From Desulfovibrionaceae bacterium UBA6814 (GTDB lineage Bacteria; Desulfobacterota; Desulfovibrionia; Desulfovibrionales; Desulfovibrionaceae): a DNA stretch of 6,160 bases. The stretch lies in contig DKEU01000174.1 in assembly GCA_002452635.1 (NCBI GenBank), positions 1 to 6,160 of the forward strand, read 5' to 3'. Under the pieces are notes generated by a model. The model saw nothing but the letters and a program-made list of their open reading frames with translations. It did not search any database and was not told the origin of the DNA. The position numbers and the translations under genes were made by a program. Of this stretch, positions 1 through 5,918 are shown piece by piece. Within the stretch, counting starts at the first letter, position 1, and every line of letters starts with the position of its first letter.

Positions 1-1169
1 ATGTCCAGGCCGCGCAGCTCGTCGTCGGCCGAGACCCGCAGGCCCATGGCCGCATCCACCAGCTTGAGCAGGGCGAAGCTGGCCAGGAAACAGAAGCCCC
101 AGGTCACCACCACGGCCGTGAGCTGGGTCACGAACTGGCCGGCGTTGCCGTAGAACATGCCCGTGGCCCCGTTGACCGAGGCCAACAGCCCCGCGGCCAG
201 CAGGCCCCAGGTGCCGCCCACCCCGTGGATGCCCACCACGTCCAGGGAGTCGTCGTACCCGAAGCGGTTCTTGAGCAGCACCCCGCCGTAGCAGATGACG
301 CCGGACAGGCCGCCGATGAGCATGCCGTTCATGGGGGTCACGAAGCCCGAGGCCGGGGTGATGGCCCCCAGCCCGGCCACGGCCCCGGACACCGCGCCCA
401 GGGTGGTGGCCTTGCCCGTGGCCATGGCCTCCACCACCAGCCAGGTCAGGGTCCCGGCCGCGGCCGCGAAATGGGTGGTCACGAAGGCGTTGGCCGCCAC
501 GTCGTTGGCCGCCAGGGCGCTGCCCGCGTTGAACCCGAACCAGCCGAACCAGAGGATGCCCATGCCGGCGATGGTCAGGGGCAGGCTGTGCGGGATGAAG
601 GCCTGCCTGCCCCAGCCCTGCCGCTTGCCCGTGGCCAGGGCCGCGGCCAGGGCGGCCGAGGCGCAGCTCACGTGCACCACGGCCCCGCCCGCGAAGTCCA
701 GCACCCCGAACTGCTGCATCCAGCCCCCGCCCCAGACCCAGTGGGCCAGGGGACAGTACACCAGGATGAGCCACAGGGAGGAGAAGACCAGGAGCGGGGT
801 GAAGCGCACGCGCTCGGCCATGGCCCCGGTGATCAGGGCCGGGGTGATGACCGCGAACATGCACTGGTAGATCATGAAGGTGATGTGGGGCAGGTTGCCC
901 ACCGGCCCGTTGGCGGCCATCCCCACCCCGGCCAGGAACAGGTGGTCCAGGCCGCCCACCAGGCCGCCGTGGTCCGGGCCGAAGGCCAGGGTGTAGCCCA
1001 GCGCGGCCCAGAGCACCGAGATGAGGCCCAGCATGATGAAGCTCTGCATGGCCGTGCCCAGGACGTTCTTGGCCCGGGCCATGCCGGCGTAGAACAGGGC
1101 CAGGCCCGGAGTCATGAACATGACCAGGGCCGCGCAGAGCAGGATGAAGGCATTGTCCGCTGTGTTCAT
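1..1169 (-). CDS. amtB: Ammonium transporter (Amt/AmtB family), 3'-truncated by window edge
   Basis: Inner-membrane channel that conducts ammonium/ammonia into the cell. The 389 residues visible are nearly the whole protein; only the last part of the cytoplasmic C-terminal tail is outside the window. Translation shows a run of hydrophobic helices with Amt signatures in order: an N-terminal helix ending PGLALFYAGM (21-30), FAVITPALITGAMAER (105-120, Phe-gate helix), DFAGGAVVH (158-166, with the first pore histidine H166), WFGFNAGSALAAN (207-222), and DDSLDVVGIHGVGGTWG (306-322, with the second pore histidine H315). Both pore histidines are present, so the channel should be functional. The N-terminus has no obvious cleavable signal and resembles the shorter NrgA-like form. 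The ATG at 1169 is preceded by GGGGAG (1176-1181) with 6-nt spacing. A PII gene (glnB) commonly follows amt, but that region is off the left edge. Identification is firm; the family includes close paralogues, so the exact symbol is conventional. Confidence 0.96.
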   Translation of the reverse strand, partial: MNTADNAFILLCAALVMFMTPGLALFYAGMARAKNVLGTAMQSFIMLGLISVLWAALGYTLAFGPDHGGLVGGLDHLFLAGVGMAANGPVGNLPHITFMIYQCMFAVITPALITGAMAERVRFTPLLVFSSLWLILVYCPLAHWVWGGGWMQQFGVLDFAGGAVVHVSCASAALAAALATGKRQGWGRQAFIPHSLPLTIAGMGILWFGWFGFNAGSALAANDVAANAFVTTHFAAAAGTLTWLVVEAMATGKATTLGAVSGAVAGLGAITPASGFVTPMNGMLIGGLSGVICYGGVLLKNRFGYDDSLDVVGIHGVGGTWGLLAAGLLASVNGATGMFYGNAGQFVTQLTAVVVTWGFCFLASFALLKLVDAAMGLRVSADDELRGLD

Positions 1170-1185
1170 GCACCACTCCCCATGT

Positions 1186-1300
1186 TTGCGAAATTGTGCG
1201 CAGGGCGCAGCCATTCTCCTACATTTTTGCACAATACTGCAAAAAAGTAGGCAGAAGCGGCCACGCCCACGACATTTTTGACAGAATGGCTACAACAGAT
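1186..1300 (-). promoter_or_regulatory. AT-rich, repeat-rich upstream regulatory region of amt
   Basis: This stretch is much richer in A and T than the surrounding genes. It contains an inverted repeat with 8-bp perfect arms, TTTTTGCA (1224-1231) and TGCAAAAA (1238-1245), around a 6-bp spacer. It also has a 9-bp direct repeat ACATTTTTG at 1221-1229 and 1272-1280, 51 bp apart. Two longer-range inverted repeats are present: AGCCATTCT (1209-1217) with AGAATGGCT (1283-1291), and ATTGTGC (1193-1199) with GCACAAT (1229-1235). Read towards amt, the sequence ending TTTTTTGCA near 1238 matches the -12 element of a sigma-54 promoter, but the matching -24 position reads GC instead of GG, so sigma-54 control is only a weak possibility. 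That this region controls amt is inferred from its position; the regulator is unknown. Confidence 0.55.
1224..1245. repeat. 22-bp inverted repeat, candidate operator upstream of amt
   Basis: Perfect 8-bp arms TTTTTGCA and TGCAAAAA flank the 6-bp spacer CAATAC. The centre lies about 65 bp upstream of the amt start codon. The size and symmetry fit a binding site for a dimeric regulator. It does not match the usual 17-bp NtrC consensus spacing. Confidence 0.5.
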
Positions 1301-1366
1301 TGAAATGCTGGAATAAGTGCCGATGCGTCAGGTCCGGTCTCCCCCCACCTCCTGGCCTGATGATGA

Positions 1367-1405
1367 CAAAAACGCGAAAACGTCCACCCATCCGGGAGGA
1401 CGTTT
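1367..1405 (-). terminator. Rho-independent terminator of the double-cubane reductase operon
   Basis: Read on the minus strand, the perfect 8-bp arms AAACGTCC and GGACGTTT (outer stem 1378-1405) enclose a single mismatch, a 3-bp GC stem (1387-1389 with 1394-1396) and a 4-nt loop. They are followed by the T-rich run TTTTCGCGTTTTTG down to about 1367. The stem begins 57 bp past the activator stop codon and lies before amt, so it should separate the two transcription units. Confidence 0.8.
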
Positions 1406-1461
1406 CACGTTCCGTACCAGACCGCGCCGGGGGATTTTCCAGAATGGGAAGGGCGTTGCGC

Positions 1462-2217
1462 TCAGGCGGAGAGGGCCGCGCCCAGGGCGCCCACATGGTC
1501 CGGCTCGGCCGGGGTCAGCATCTCGCAGTCCAGGGCCTCGGCCAGGAGCCGGACCATGCACGGGTTGCGGGCCACGCCCCCGGCGAAGAGCAGGGGCGGG
1601 GTGAACCCGATCCGGCGCAGCATGGTGGCGGTGCGCCGCACGATGGCCGCGTGCAGGCCCAGGGCGATGTCCTCGGGCCGGTGGCCCCGGGCCATGAGCG
1701 AGGTGGCCTCGGTCTCGGCGAACACCGTGCACATGGTGTTGATGCCCAGGCCGGGCCGGCCCTGCATGGCGTAGGGCCCGAACTCCTCGATGGGAATCTG
1801 GAACACCCCGGCCACGTGCTCCAGGAACTTGCCCGTGCCCGCGGCGCAGCGGTCGTTCATCTCGAAGCGCAGCACCTTGCCGCCCGGCGCCAGCAGGATG
1901 GCCTTGGTGTCCTGGCCGCCGATGTCCAGGATGGCCCGCGTCTCCGGATGCAGGGCCGCAGCCCCCCGGGCGTAGGCCGTGATCTCGGTCACGGTGGCCA
2001 CCTCCGCGCCCAGGCCCATGCCCGCCACCAACTCCCGGCCGTAGCCCGTGGCCATGATCCGCGGCGGCGCGGCCCCGTCCAGCAGCCGCGCCACCTGCTC
2101 GGCCGGATGGAAGGTGGTGGCGGCCTTGGCCCGGCGCACCACCTCCCCTCCGGCGTCCAGGACCACCAGCTCGATGGAGCGGGAGCCCACGTCCAGGCCG
2201 GCGATCCGGGCGTCCAT
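1462..2217 (-). CDS. ATP-dependent activator of 2-hydroxyacyl-CoA dehydratase-type protein (BadF/BadG/BcrA/BcrD ATPase, HgdC/YjiL-like)
   Basis: Homodimeric ASKHA-fold ATPase that carries one [4Fe-4S] cluster between its subunits. It uses ATP hydrolysis to inject a low-potential electron into its partner, here most likely the double-cubane protein encoded just upstream. At 251 aa it has the normal family length. Visible motifs are the first phosphate loop LDVGSRSIELVV (8-19), the second phosphate loop DIGGQDTK (98-105), NDRCAAGTGKFLE (121-133) with cluster ligand C124, NTMCTVFAETE (160-170) with cluster ligand C163, and the adenosine-site loop FAGGVARNP (211-219). The 39-residue spacing of C124 and C163 matches the two cluster cysteines of Acidaminococcus HgdC as I recall them. 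The ATG overlaps the upstream stop codon (TAATG), indicating translational coupling; a GGAG lies 11 nt upstream inside the preceding gene. A terminator follows. Family assignment is firm; the physiological partner is inferred from the operon. Confidence 0.95.
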   Translation of the reverse strand: MDARIAGLDVGSRSIELVVLDAGGEVVRRAKAATTFHPAEQVARLLDGAAPPRIMATGYGRELVAGMGLGAEVATVTEITAYARGAAALHPETRAILDIGGQDTKAILLAPGGKVLRFEMNDRCAAGTGKFLEHVAGVFQIPIEEFGPYAMQGRPGLGINTMCTVFAETEATSLMARGHRPEDIALGLHAAIVRRTATMLRRIGFTPPLLFAGGVARNPCMVRLLAEALDCEMLTPAEPDHVGALGAALSA

Positions 2218-3491
2218 TACTTGAGCATCTCCACGAAGGCCTCCACCCGGGTCTTGAGCTGGGCCACGTCCTCCATGCTGTAGTCGGTCTCGATGGCCAG
2301 GGCGGGCAGCCCGCTGTCGGCCAGGGCCTGACCCACCCGGATGGCCTCGTTGGCGTAGGGCTGGCAGAACATCAGGGTGTACTGGATGACCCCGTCGGCC
2401 GAAAGCTCCTTGGCCATGTCCAGGATGTTGGCCTGGCGCTCGGCATTGGGGGTGAAGGTGGCGCAGTCGATCTTCATGTAGCGGTCCACCAGGGCGTCGA
2501 TCATCGCGTCCAGGGTGGTCCCGTCATCGGCCACCAGGTCGCGGATGTTGCGGGTGCCGATGCAGGACTCCTCGCCCACGATCACCGCGCCGGAGCTCTC
2601 GATGACGTAGGGCAGCTTCCAGTTGGGCACGGCCATGGGACAGCCGGCCAGCATGAGCCGCGGGGTGCCCTCGGGCGCCACGCCCTCGGCCTTGGCCACC
2701 CGCGCCTCCAACTCGTCGCAGAGCTTCTCGATGCTGGCGGTGAAGCGCACCGGGTCGTCGTAGAAGCTCACCTGGTTGATGAGCAGCACGTCCCGGCCGG
2801 AGATGGGGGTGGGCTGGGCCGCGCGCAGGCGGTTCAGGCGCTGCAGGGCGCGGCGCTTGGCGTTCACGGTCTTGATGGCCGCGGCCAGGTTCCCGGCGGT
2901 GATCTTCCGGCCGGTCAGCTCCTCCAGCTTCTCCATGTAGCGCACCACCTCGGCGCGGAACAGGGCGCGGTCCGCGGGGTTCTTCTGCTGCGGCACCTCC
3001 ATGACGTACATGGGCGCGTGCGCGGCGAACGCCTCGTAGGCCTTCTTCTTGCCGTCGCAGGTGGTCTCGCCCACGATGAGGTCGCAGGACTCGGTGAAGG
3101 GGCACAGCCTGGCCAGCTTGAACCCGATGAAGGACTTGATGAGCGCGCAGGTGTTGCGCGGCACCAGCTTCTCGGCCGCGTCGAACCCGGCCTCGGCCCC
3201 GGCGCACAGGCCCACCTGCACCGCGTCCACGGCCAGGGTGAGCTCCTCGGGCACGAACACGCAGAAGGTGCCCACGACCTTGCGGCCCTGGGCCTTGGCG
3301 TCCTGCAGCTCCTTGATGCGCAGCCCGTGCACCTCGGAGAGCACGAAGTCCAGGTACTCCATGCCCTTGAGGCGGTTCTGCTGGGACATGTAGATGTCCC
3401 CGTAGAACTTGCCGAGCACAGCCAGCAGCCCGTCGTGGGCCGGGATGTCCAGGTTCAGCTTCTCCCACATCTCCCGATATGCTTCGCTCAT
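2217..3491 (-). CDS. Double-cubane-cluster-type reductase / 2-hydroxyacyl-CoA dehydratase D-component family (HgdB/YjiM-like)
   Basis: Member of the 2-hydroxyacyl-CoA dehydratase (HgdB/FldB-C) family, 424 aa, cytoplasmic and oxygen-sensitive by family. Stand-alone members paired with one activator, such as YjiM/YjiL of E. coli and DCCP of Carboxydothermus hydrogenoformans, bind an [8Fe-9S] double cubane and carry out ATP-dependent reductions; physiological substrates are mostly unknown. The sequence holds 11 cysteines, at 77, 96, 115, 130, 136, 145, 258, 284, 310, 343 and 376. Likely cluster-region motifs are GTFCVFVPEEL (75-84 area), RLCPFTESCDLIVGETTCDG (128-147) with CDGKKK, LAGCPM (281-286), GEESCIGTRN (306-315) and FCQPY (375-379). 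The family-typical C-terminus IETDYSMED (400-408) is intact. The ATG at 3491 is chosen because GAGGAGA (3497-3503) precedes it with good spacing. A possible 17-residue N-terminal extension to 3542 lacks such a site and looks non-coding. No second dehydratase subunit is encoded nearby, which argues for a homodimeric double-cubane enzyme. Which cysteines bind the cluster is inferred. Confidence 0.92.
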   Translation of the reverse strand: MSEAYREMWEKLNLDIPAHDGLLAVLGKFYGDIYMSQQNRLKGMEYLDFVLSEVHGLRIKELQDAKAQGRKVVGTFCVFVPEELTLAVDAVQVGLCAGAEAGFDAAEKLVPRNTCALIKSFIGFKLARLCPFTESCDLIVGETTCDGKKKAYEAFAAHAPMYVMEVPQQKNPADRALFRAEVVRYMEKLEELTGRKITAGNLAAAIKTVNAKRRALQRLNRLRAAQPTPISGRDVLLINQVSFYDDPVRFTASIEKLCDELEARVAKAEGVAPEGTPRLMLAGCPMAVPNWKLPYVIESSGAVIVGEESCIGTRNIRDLVADDGTTLDAMIDALVDRYMKIDCATFTPNAERQANILDMAKELSADGVIQYTLMFCQPYANEAIRVGQALADSGLPALAIETDYSMEDVAQLKTRVEAFVEMLK

Positions 3492-3496
3492 GGCCG

Positions 3497-3503
3497 TCTC
3501 CTC
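3497..3503 (-). promoter_or_regulatory. Ribosome binding site that fixes the double-cubane protein start
   Basis: GAGGAGA lies 5 nt upstream of the ATG at 3491. The alternative in-frame ATG at 3542 has no comparable purine-rich element, so the shorter 424-residue protein is preferred. Confidence 0.75.
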
Positions 3504-3529
3504 ATGCTGGGGGGTGATGAAACCCCGCC

Positions 3530-3558
3530 AGTATGGGACCATCCCCGGCCGATGAGAA
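3530..3558 (-). promoter_or_regulatory. Candidate sigma-70-type promoter for the double-cubane operon
   Basis: On the minus strand a -35-like TTCTCA (3553-3558) and a -10-like CATACT (3530-3535) are separated by 17 bp; each matches consensus at 4 of 6 positions. It sits about 40 bp upstream of the start codon. A small GGGGT/ACCCC hairpin lies between it and the ribosome binding site (about 3510-3525). This is a weak prediction from pattern alone. Confidence 0.3.
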
Positions 3559-3618
3559 ATCGATTGTCGGAATGGGAGGCGCGGCCTCGGATACGCCGCG
3601 GCTATGGGTGGGGGCGGC

Positions 3619-4098
<480 letters not shown>

Positions 4099-4154
4099 GG
4101 GAAGCCTCCGAAAGTGGTTTGACGGGGTCGCACACTACGGGCAAGCTGCGCGGC

Positions 4155-4595
4155 ATGCAAGGCCCGAGTTCCGACCCCGCCATCCCCATCCGCCCCGGCC
4201 TGGCCATCCCGGCCGAGGAGGTCTGGTTCACGGCCTCGCGCTCCTCGGGCCCGGGCGGCCAGCACGTGAACGTGACCGAGAGCCGGGTGACCCTGTGGTT
4301 CGACCTGGAGGCCTCGCCCAGCCTGGACGAATCCCAGAAGGCCACGCTGCGCAAGCGGCTGGCCGGCCGCATCGGCAAGGACGGCAAGCTGCGCCTCTCG
4401 GTGCAATCCGACCGCAGCCAGCACCGCAACAAGGCCGCGGCCCTGGAGCTCTTCGCCGCCCTGCTCGCCGCGGCCCTCGCCCCCCGCAAGAAACGCCGCC
4501 CCACCAAGCCCACCAAGGCCTCCCAGGAGCGCCGCCTGGACGCCAAGCGCCGGCGTTCGGCCGTGAAGAAGGAGCGGGCCGGGGGCGACTACTGA
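4155..4595 (+). CDS. arfB: Peptidyl-tRNA hydrolase ArfB/YaeJ (class I release factor-like, ribosome rescue)
   Basis: Rescue factor that binds stalled ribosomes lacking a codon in the A site and hydrolyses the peptidyl-tRNA ester. The catalytic GGQ (34-36) sits in ASRSSGPGGQHVNVTESRV (27-45), followed by the conserved beta strand TLWFDL (46-51) and the Q-S-D-R-S-Q-H-R-N-K segment (84-93). The C-terminal tail from about 111 to 142 is dominated by Arg and Lys (RKKRRPTKPTK onwards), the element that enters the mRNA channel in this family. At 146 aa it is close to E. coli ArfB (about 140). The ATG at 4155 is chosen; it has no strong Shine-Dalgarno. The frame extends to a TTG at 4119 without a better site. 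That TTG is part of a TTGACG hexamer that could be a -35 box, which would exclude the longer start. Start assignment is less sure than function. Confidence 0.93.
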   Translation: MQGPSSDPAIPIRPGLAIPAEEVWFTASRSSGPGGQHVNVTESRVTLWFDLEASPSLDESQKATLRKRLAGRIGKDGKLRLSVQSDRSQHRNKAAALELFAALLAAALAPRKKRRPTKPTKASQERRLDAKRRRSAVKKERAGGDY

Positions 4596-4654
4596 ATTGT
4601 GCTGGCTTGGCGGCCGGCTTCCGGGTACACCGCCCGAAACATCCCGAGGACCCC

Positions 4655-4855
4655 ATGACCGAATACCGCGTGTTCATCTCGGCCGTGCGCGAGACCAAGA
4701 GCGAGGACGGCCCCAGGCAGGAAGAGCGCATGCTGGTCTACACCATCGAGGCCCCGTCTCCGGAGCAGGCCACGGCCGCGGCCCGCGCCCGGTTCGAACT
4801 GGAGCACGGAGGCGGCGGCTGGGCCGCCGAGGGGCTGGGCCTGCTCAACCTTTGA
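4655..4855 (+). CDS. Small protein of unknown function, 66 aa
   Basis: I do not recognise this protein. It begins MTEYRVFISAVRETKSEDG, has a central predicted strand-rich part (MLVYTIEAPS, 27-36), then an Ala-rich probable helix (PEQATAAARARFELEH, 36-51) and a glycine-rich end. No signal peptide, membrane segment or cysteine is present. The beta-beta-alpha order and the phrase SPEQATAAAR suggest a small cytoplasmic alpha/beta domain. Supporting evidence for coding: GAGGA (4646-4650) lies 4 nt before the ATG, and codon use is GC-rich at third positions like its neighbours. It follows the arfB-like gene by 59 bp on the same strand and may be co-transcribed. The stop codon overlaps the 3' end of the opposite-strand hydrolase gene. 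Confidence 0.7.
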   Translation: MTEYRVFISAVRETKSEDGPRQEERMLVYTIEAPSPEQATAAARARFELEHGGGGWAAEGLGLLNL

Positions 4856-5735
4856 GCCTGCCCAGGAAGTCCGTGAGCAGCCGGTTCACCTGGTCCGGCT
4901 TTTCCATGTGCAGGAAGTGCCCCACCCCGGTCATGACCGTGAATTCGGCCCGGGGGAAGTGGCGCTTGAAAAAGGCCTCGGTGTCCGGGGCCAGCCATTG
5001 GGTGTCGGCGTAGACGCCCAGCACCGGCAGGTCCAGGGGCTCCACCCGCCACAGGTCGGGCGCGAACAGGTGCTCGATGGCCGAGATGGCGGGCTGGGGC
5101 GCGGCCCCGGTCATGCCGGCCAGGATCTCCCGGCGCAGCTCCGGCGTCGTGCCCTCCACGAAGAAGCTCTCCACAAAGGCCGCGGTGGTGCCGGCGAAGT
5201 CCTGGCGCAGGGCGTCCAGGAAGGCCGCCACCTGGGCCATGGACTCCCGCGAGGCCGCGGGGTCGTCGGCCCCGTGCTCCAGCACCCCGTCCACGCTCAC
5301 CAGGGCCAGGGCCCGGCCGGGATGGCGGCGCGCCACCTCCCGGGCCACGGTGAAGCCCATGCTGTGGCCCACCAGCGCCGCCTTCCCCACCTTGGCCGCG
5401 TCCATGACCGCGACCACGGCGGAGGCGAACAGCTCCGGGGTGTAGGCGATCTCCGGCTTGCCGCTGGCCCCGAACCCGGGCAGGTCCAGGAGCAGGGTCC
5501 GGTGCCCGCCCGTGAGGGCCGGGACCTGGAAGCGCCAGAAGCCGCGGTCGCAGTTCCAGCCGTGGATGAGCACCACCGCCGGCCCGGGGCCGGGGATGTC
5601 GGTGTAGGCCACCGGGATGTCCGCGACCCTGGCCGTGGCGTTGACCGGGCCGGCCGGGCCGGGCTTCTCCGCCGGGGAGCAGGCGGCCAAGAGGGCCAGG
5701 AGCGGCAGGGCGAGCAGGCAGGGCCGGATGCGCAT
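4845..5735 (-). CDS. Alpha/beta-hydrolase fold lipoprotein
   Basis: Predicted secreted, lipid-anchored esterase or hydrolase of 296 aa. The N-terminus has Arg at 2 and 4, a hydrophobic stretch (7-18) and a lipobox LLAAC with acceptor C19. Ser follows the Cys, so no inner-membrane retention signal (Asp) is seen and outer-membrane anchoring is likely. The hydrolase core shows the oxyanion motif HGWN (58-61), DLPGFGASG (84-92), the nucleophile elbow GHSMG (123-127, Ser125), a probable catalytic acid Asp244 in VYADTQ, and catalytic His273 in GVGHFLHME. The triad therefore appears complete. Substrate cannot be read from sequence; relatives include haloperoxidase-like and carboxylesterase-type enzymes. 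The ATG at 5735 is preceded by GGAGG (5740-5744). The 3' end overlaps the convergent 66-aa gene by 11 bp, and the gene is divergent from the unknown gene at 5919. Confidence 0.92.
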   Translation of the reverse strand: MRIRPCLLALPLLALLAACSPAEKPGPAGPVNATARVADIPVAYTDIPGPGPAVVLIHGWNCDRGFWRFQVPALTGGHRTLLLDLPGFGASGKPEIAYTPELFASAVVAVMDAAKVGKAALVGHSMGFTVAREVARRHPGRALALVSVDGVLEHGADDPAASRESMAQVAAFLDALRQDFAGTTAAFVESFFVEGTTPELRREILAGMTGAAPQPAISAIEHLFAPDLWRVEPLDLPVLGVYADTQWLAPDTEAFFKRHFPRAEFTVMTGVGHFLHMEKPDQVNRLLTDFLGRLKG

Positions 5736-5775
5736 GGGACCTCCGGGGTTGGACGGCGAAGAGACGGTTCTTTCC

Positions 5776-5805
5776 GCCCTACGGCGGCGGGGCCGGGCTT
5801 GTCAA
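5776..5805 (-). promoter_or_regulatory. Candidate promoter of the lipoprotein hydrolase gene
   Basis: A perfect -35 hexamer TTGACA reads on the minus strand at 5805-5800. An 18-bp GC-rich spacer leads to a poor -10 candidate, TAGGGC (5781-5776). The -35 lies inside the spacer of the inverted repeat at 5791-5815. The start codon is about 40 bp downstream of the -10. The -35 is convincing, the -10 is not. Confidence 0.4.
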
Positions 5806-5815
5806 TTCCCCGGCC
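5791..5815. repeat. 25-bp inverted repeat spanning the hydrolase -35 box
   Basis: Perfect 7-bp arms GGCCGGG (5791-5797) and CCCGGCC (5809-5815) flank an 11-bp, AT-richer spacer that contains the TTGACA hexamer of the minus-strand promoter. It could be an operator, but arms made only of G and C are not rare in this base composition. Confidence 0.4.
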
Positions 5816-5829
5816 GGGCCGCGCCGGCT

Positions 5830-5854
5830 CCTTGCCATCCGTGCCGGGGCAAGG
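5830..5854. repeat. 25-bp inverted repeat in the divergent intergenic region
   Basis: Perfect 7-bp arms CCTTGCC (5830-5836) and GGCAAGG (5848-5854) flank an 11-bp spacer. The arm and spacer lengths are the same as in the repeat at 5791-5815, though the arm sequences differ. It overlaps a plus-strand -35-like TTGCCA (5832-5837). As a hairpin it lacks a following T run, so it is not a typical terminator. Confidence 0.4.
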
Positions 5855-5860
5855 TAGGAA
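5832..5860 (+). promoter_or_regulatory. Candidate promoter for the unknown gene at 5919
   Basis: TTGCCA (5832-5837, 5 of 6 match to the -35 consensus), a 17-bp spacer and TAGGAA (5855-5860, 3 of 6 match to the -10) lie about 58 bp upstream of the start codon. The inverted repeat at 5830-5854 covers the -35 and spacer exactly up to the -10. Weak prediction. Confidence 0.3.
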
Positions 5861-5918
5861 GCATCCAGGACGCCCAGCCGGGCGCACTGTGCATTCACCC
5901 CATCCGCAGGAGAACGGC

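Noticed and set aside
1225..1241. Sigma-54 promoter upstream of amt
   Set aside because: The -12 part (TTTTTTGCA) fits, but the essential GG at -24 is replaced by GC and the rest of the -24 box is poor; kept only as a remark.
225..1250. Long plus-strand open frame of 341 codons
   Set aside because: It lies antisense to the well-supported amt gene. Its translation is low-complexity (Gly, His, Gln, Ala, Arg-rich), as expected for a shadow in GC-rich DNA.
1300..2283. Plus-strand open frame of 327 codons
   Set aside because: Antisense to the activator ATPase gene; low-complexity translation, no ribosome binding site, and it runs through the terminator hairpin.
2524..3468. Minus-strand open frame of 314 codons
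   Set aside because: Alternate frame of the double-cubane protein gene, rich in Arg, Gly, His and Ala, with no motifs.
3492..3542. N-terminal extension of the double-cubane protein to an ATG at 3542
   Set aside because: The additional 17 residues have no ribosome binding site and overlap promoter-like sequence; the ATG at 3491 has a strong GAGGAGA.
3580..3600. Hairpin with 6-bp arms CGCGGC/GCCGCG downstream of the YchJ gene
   Set aside because: No T run follows on the minus strand and the arms are pure GC, so it is not called a terminator.
4811..4828. GGCGGC/GCCGCC inverted repeat
   Set aside because: Lies inside coding sequence, encodes a glycine/alanine run, has no T tract, and is expected by chance at this base composition.
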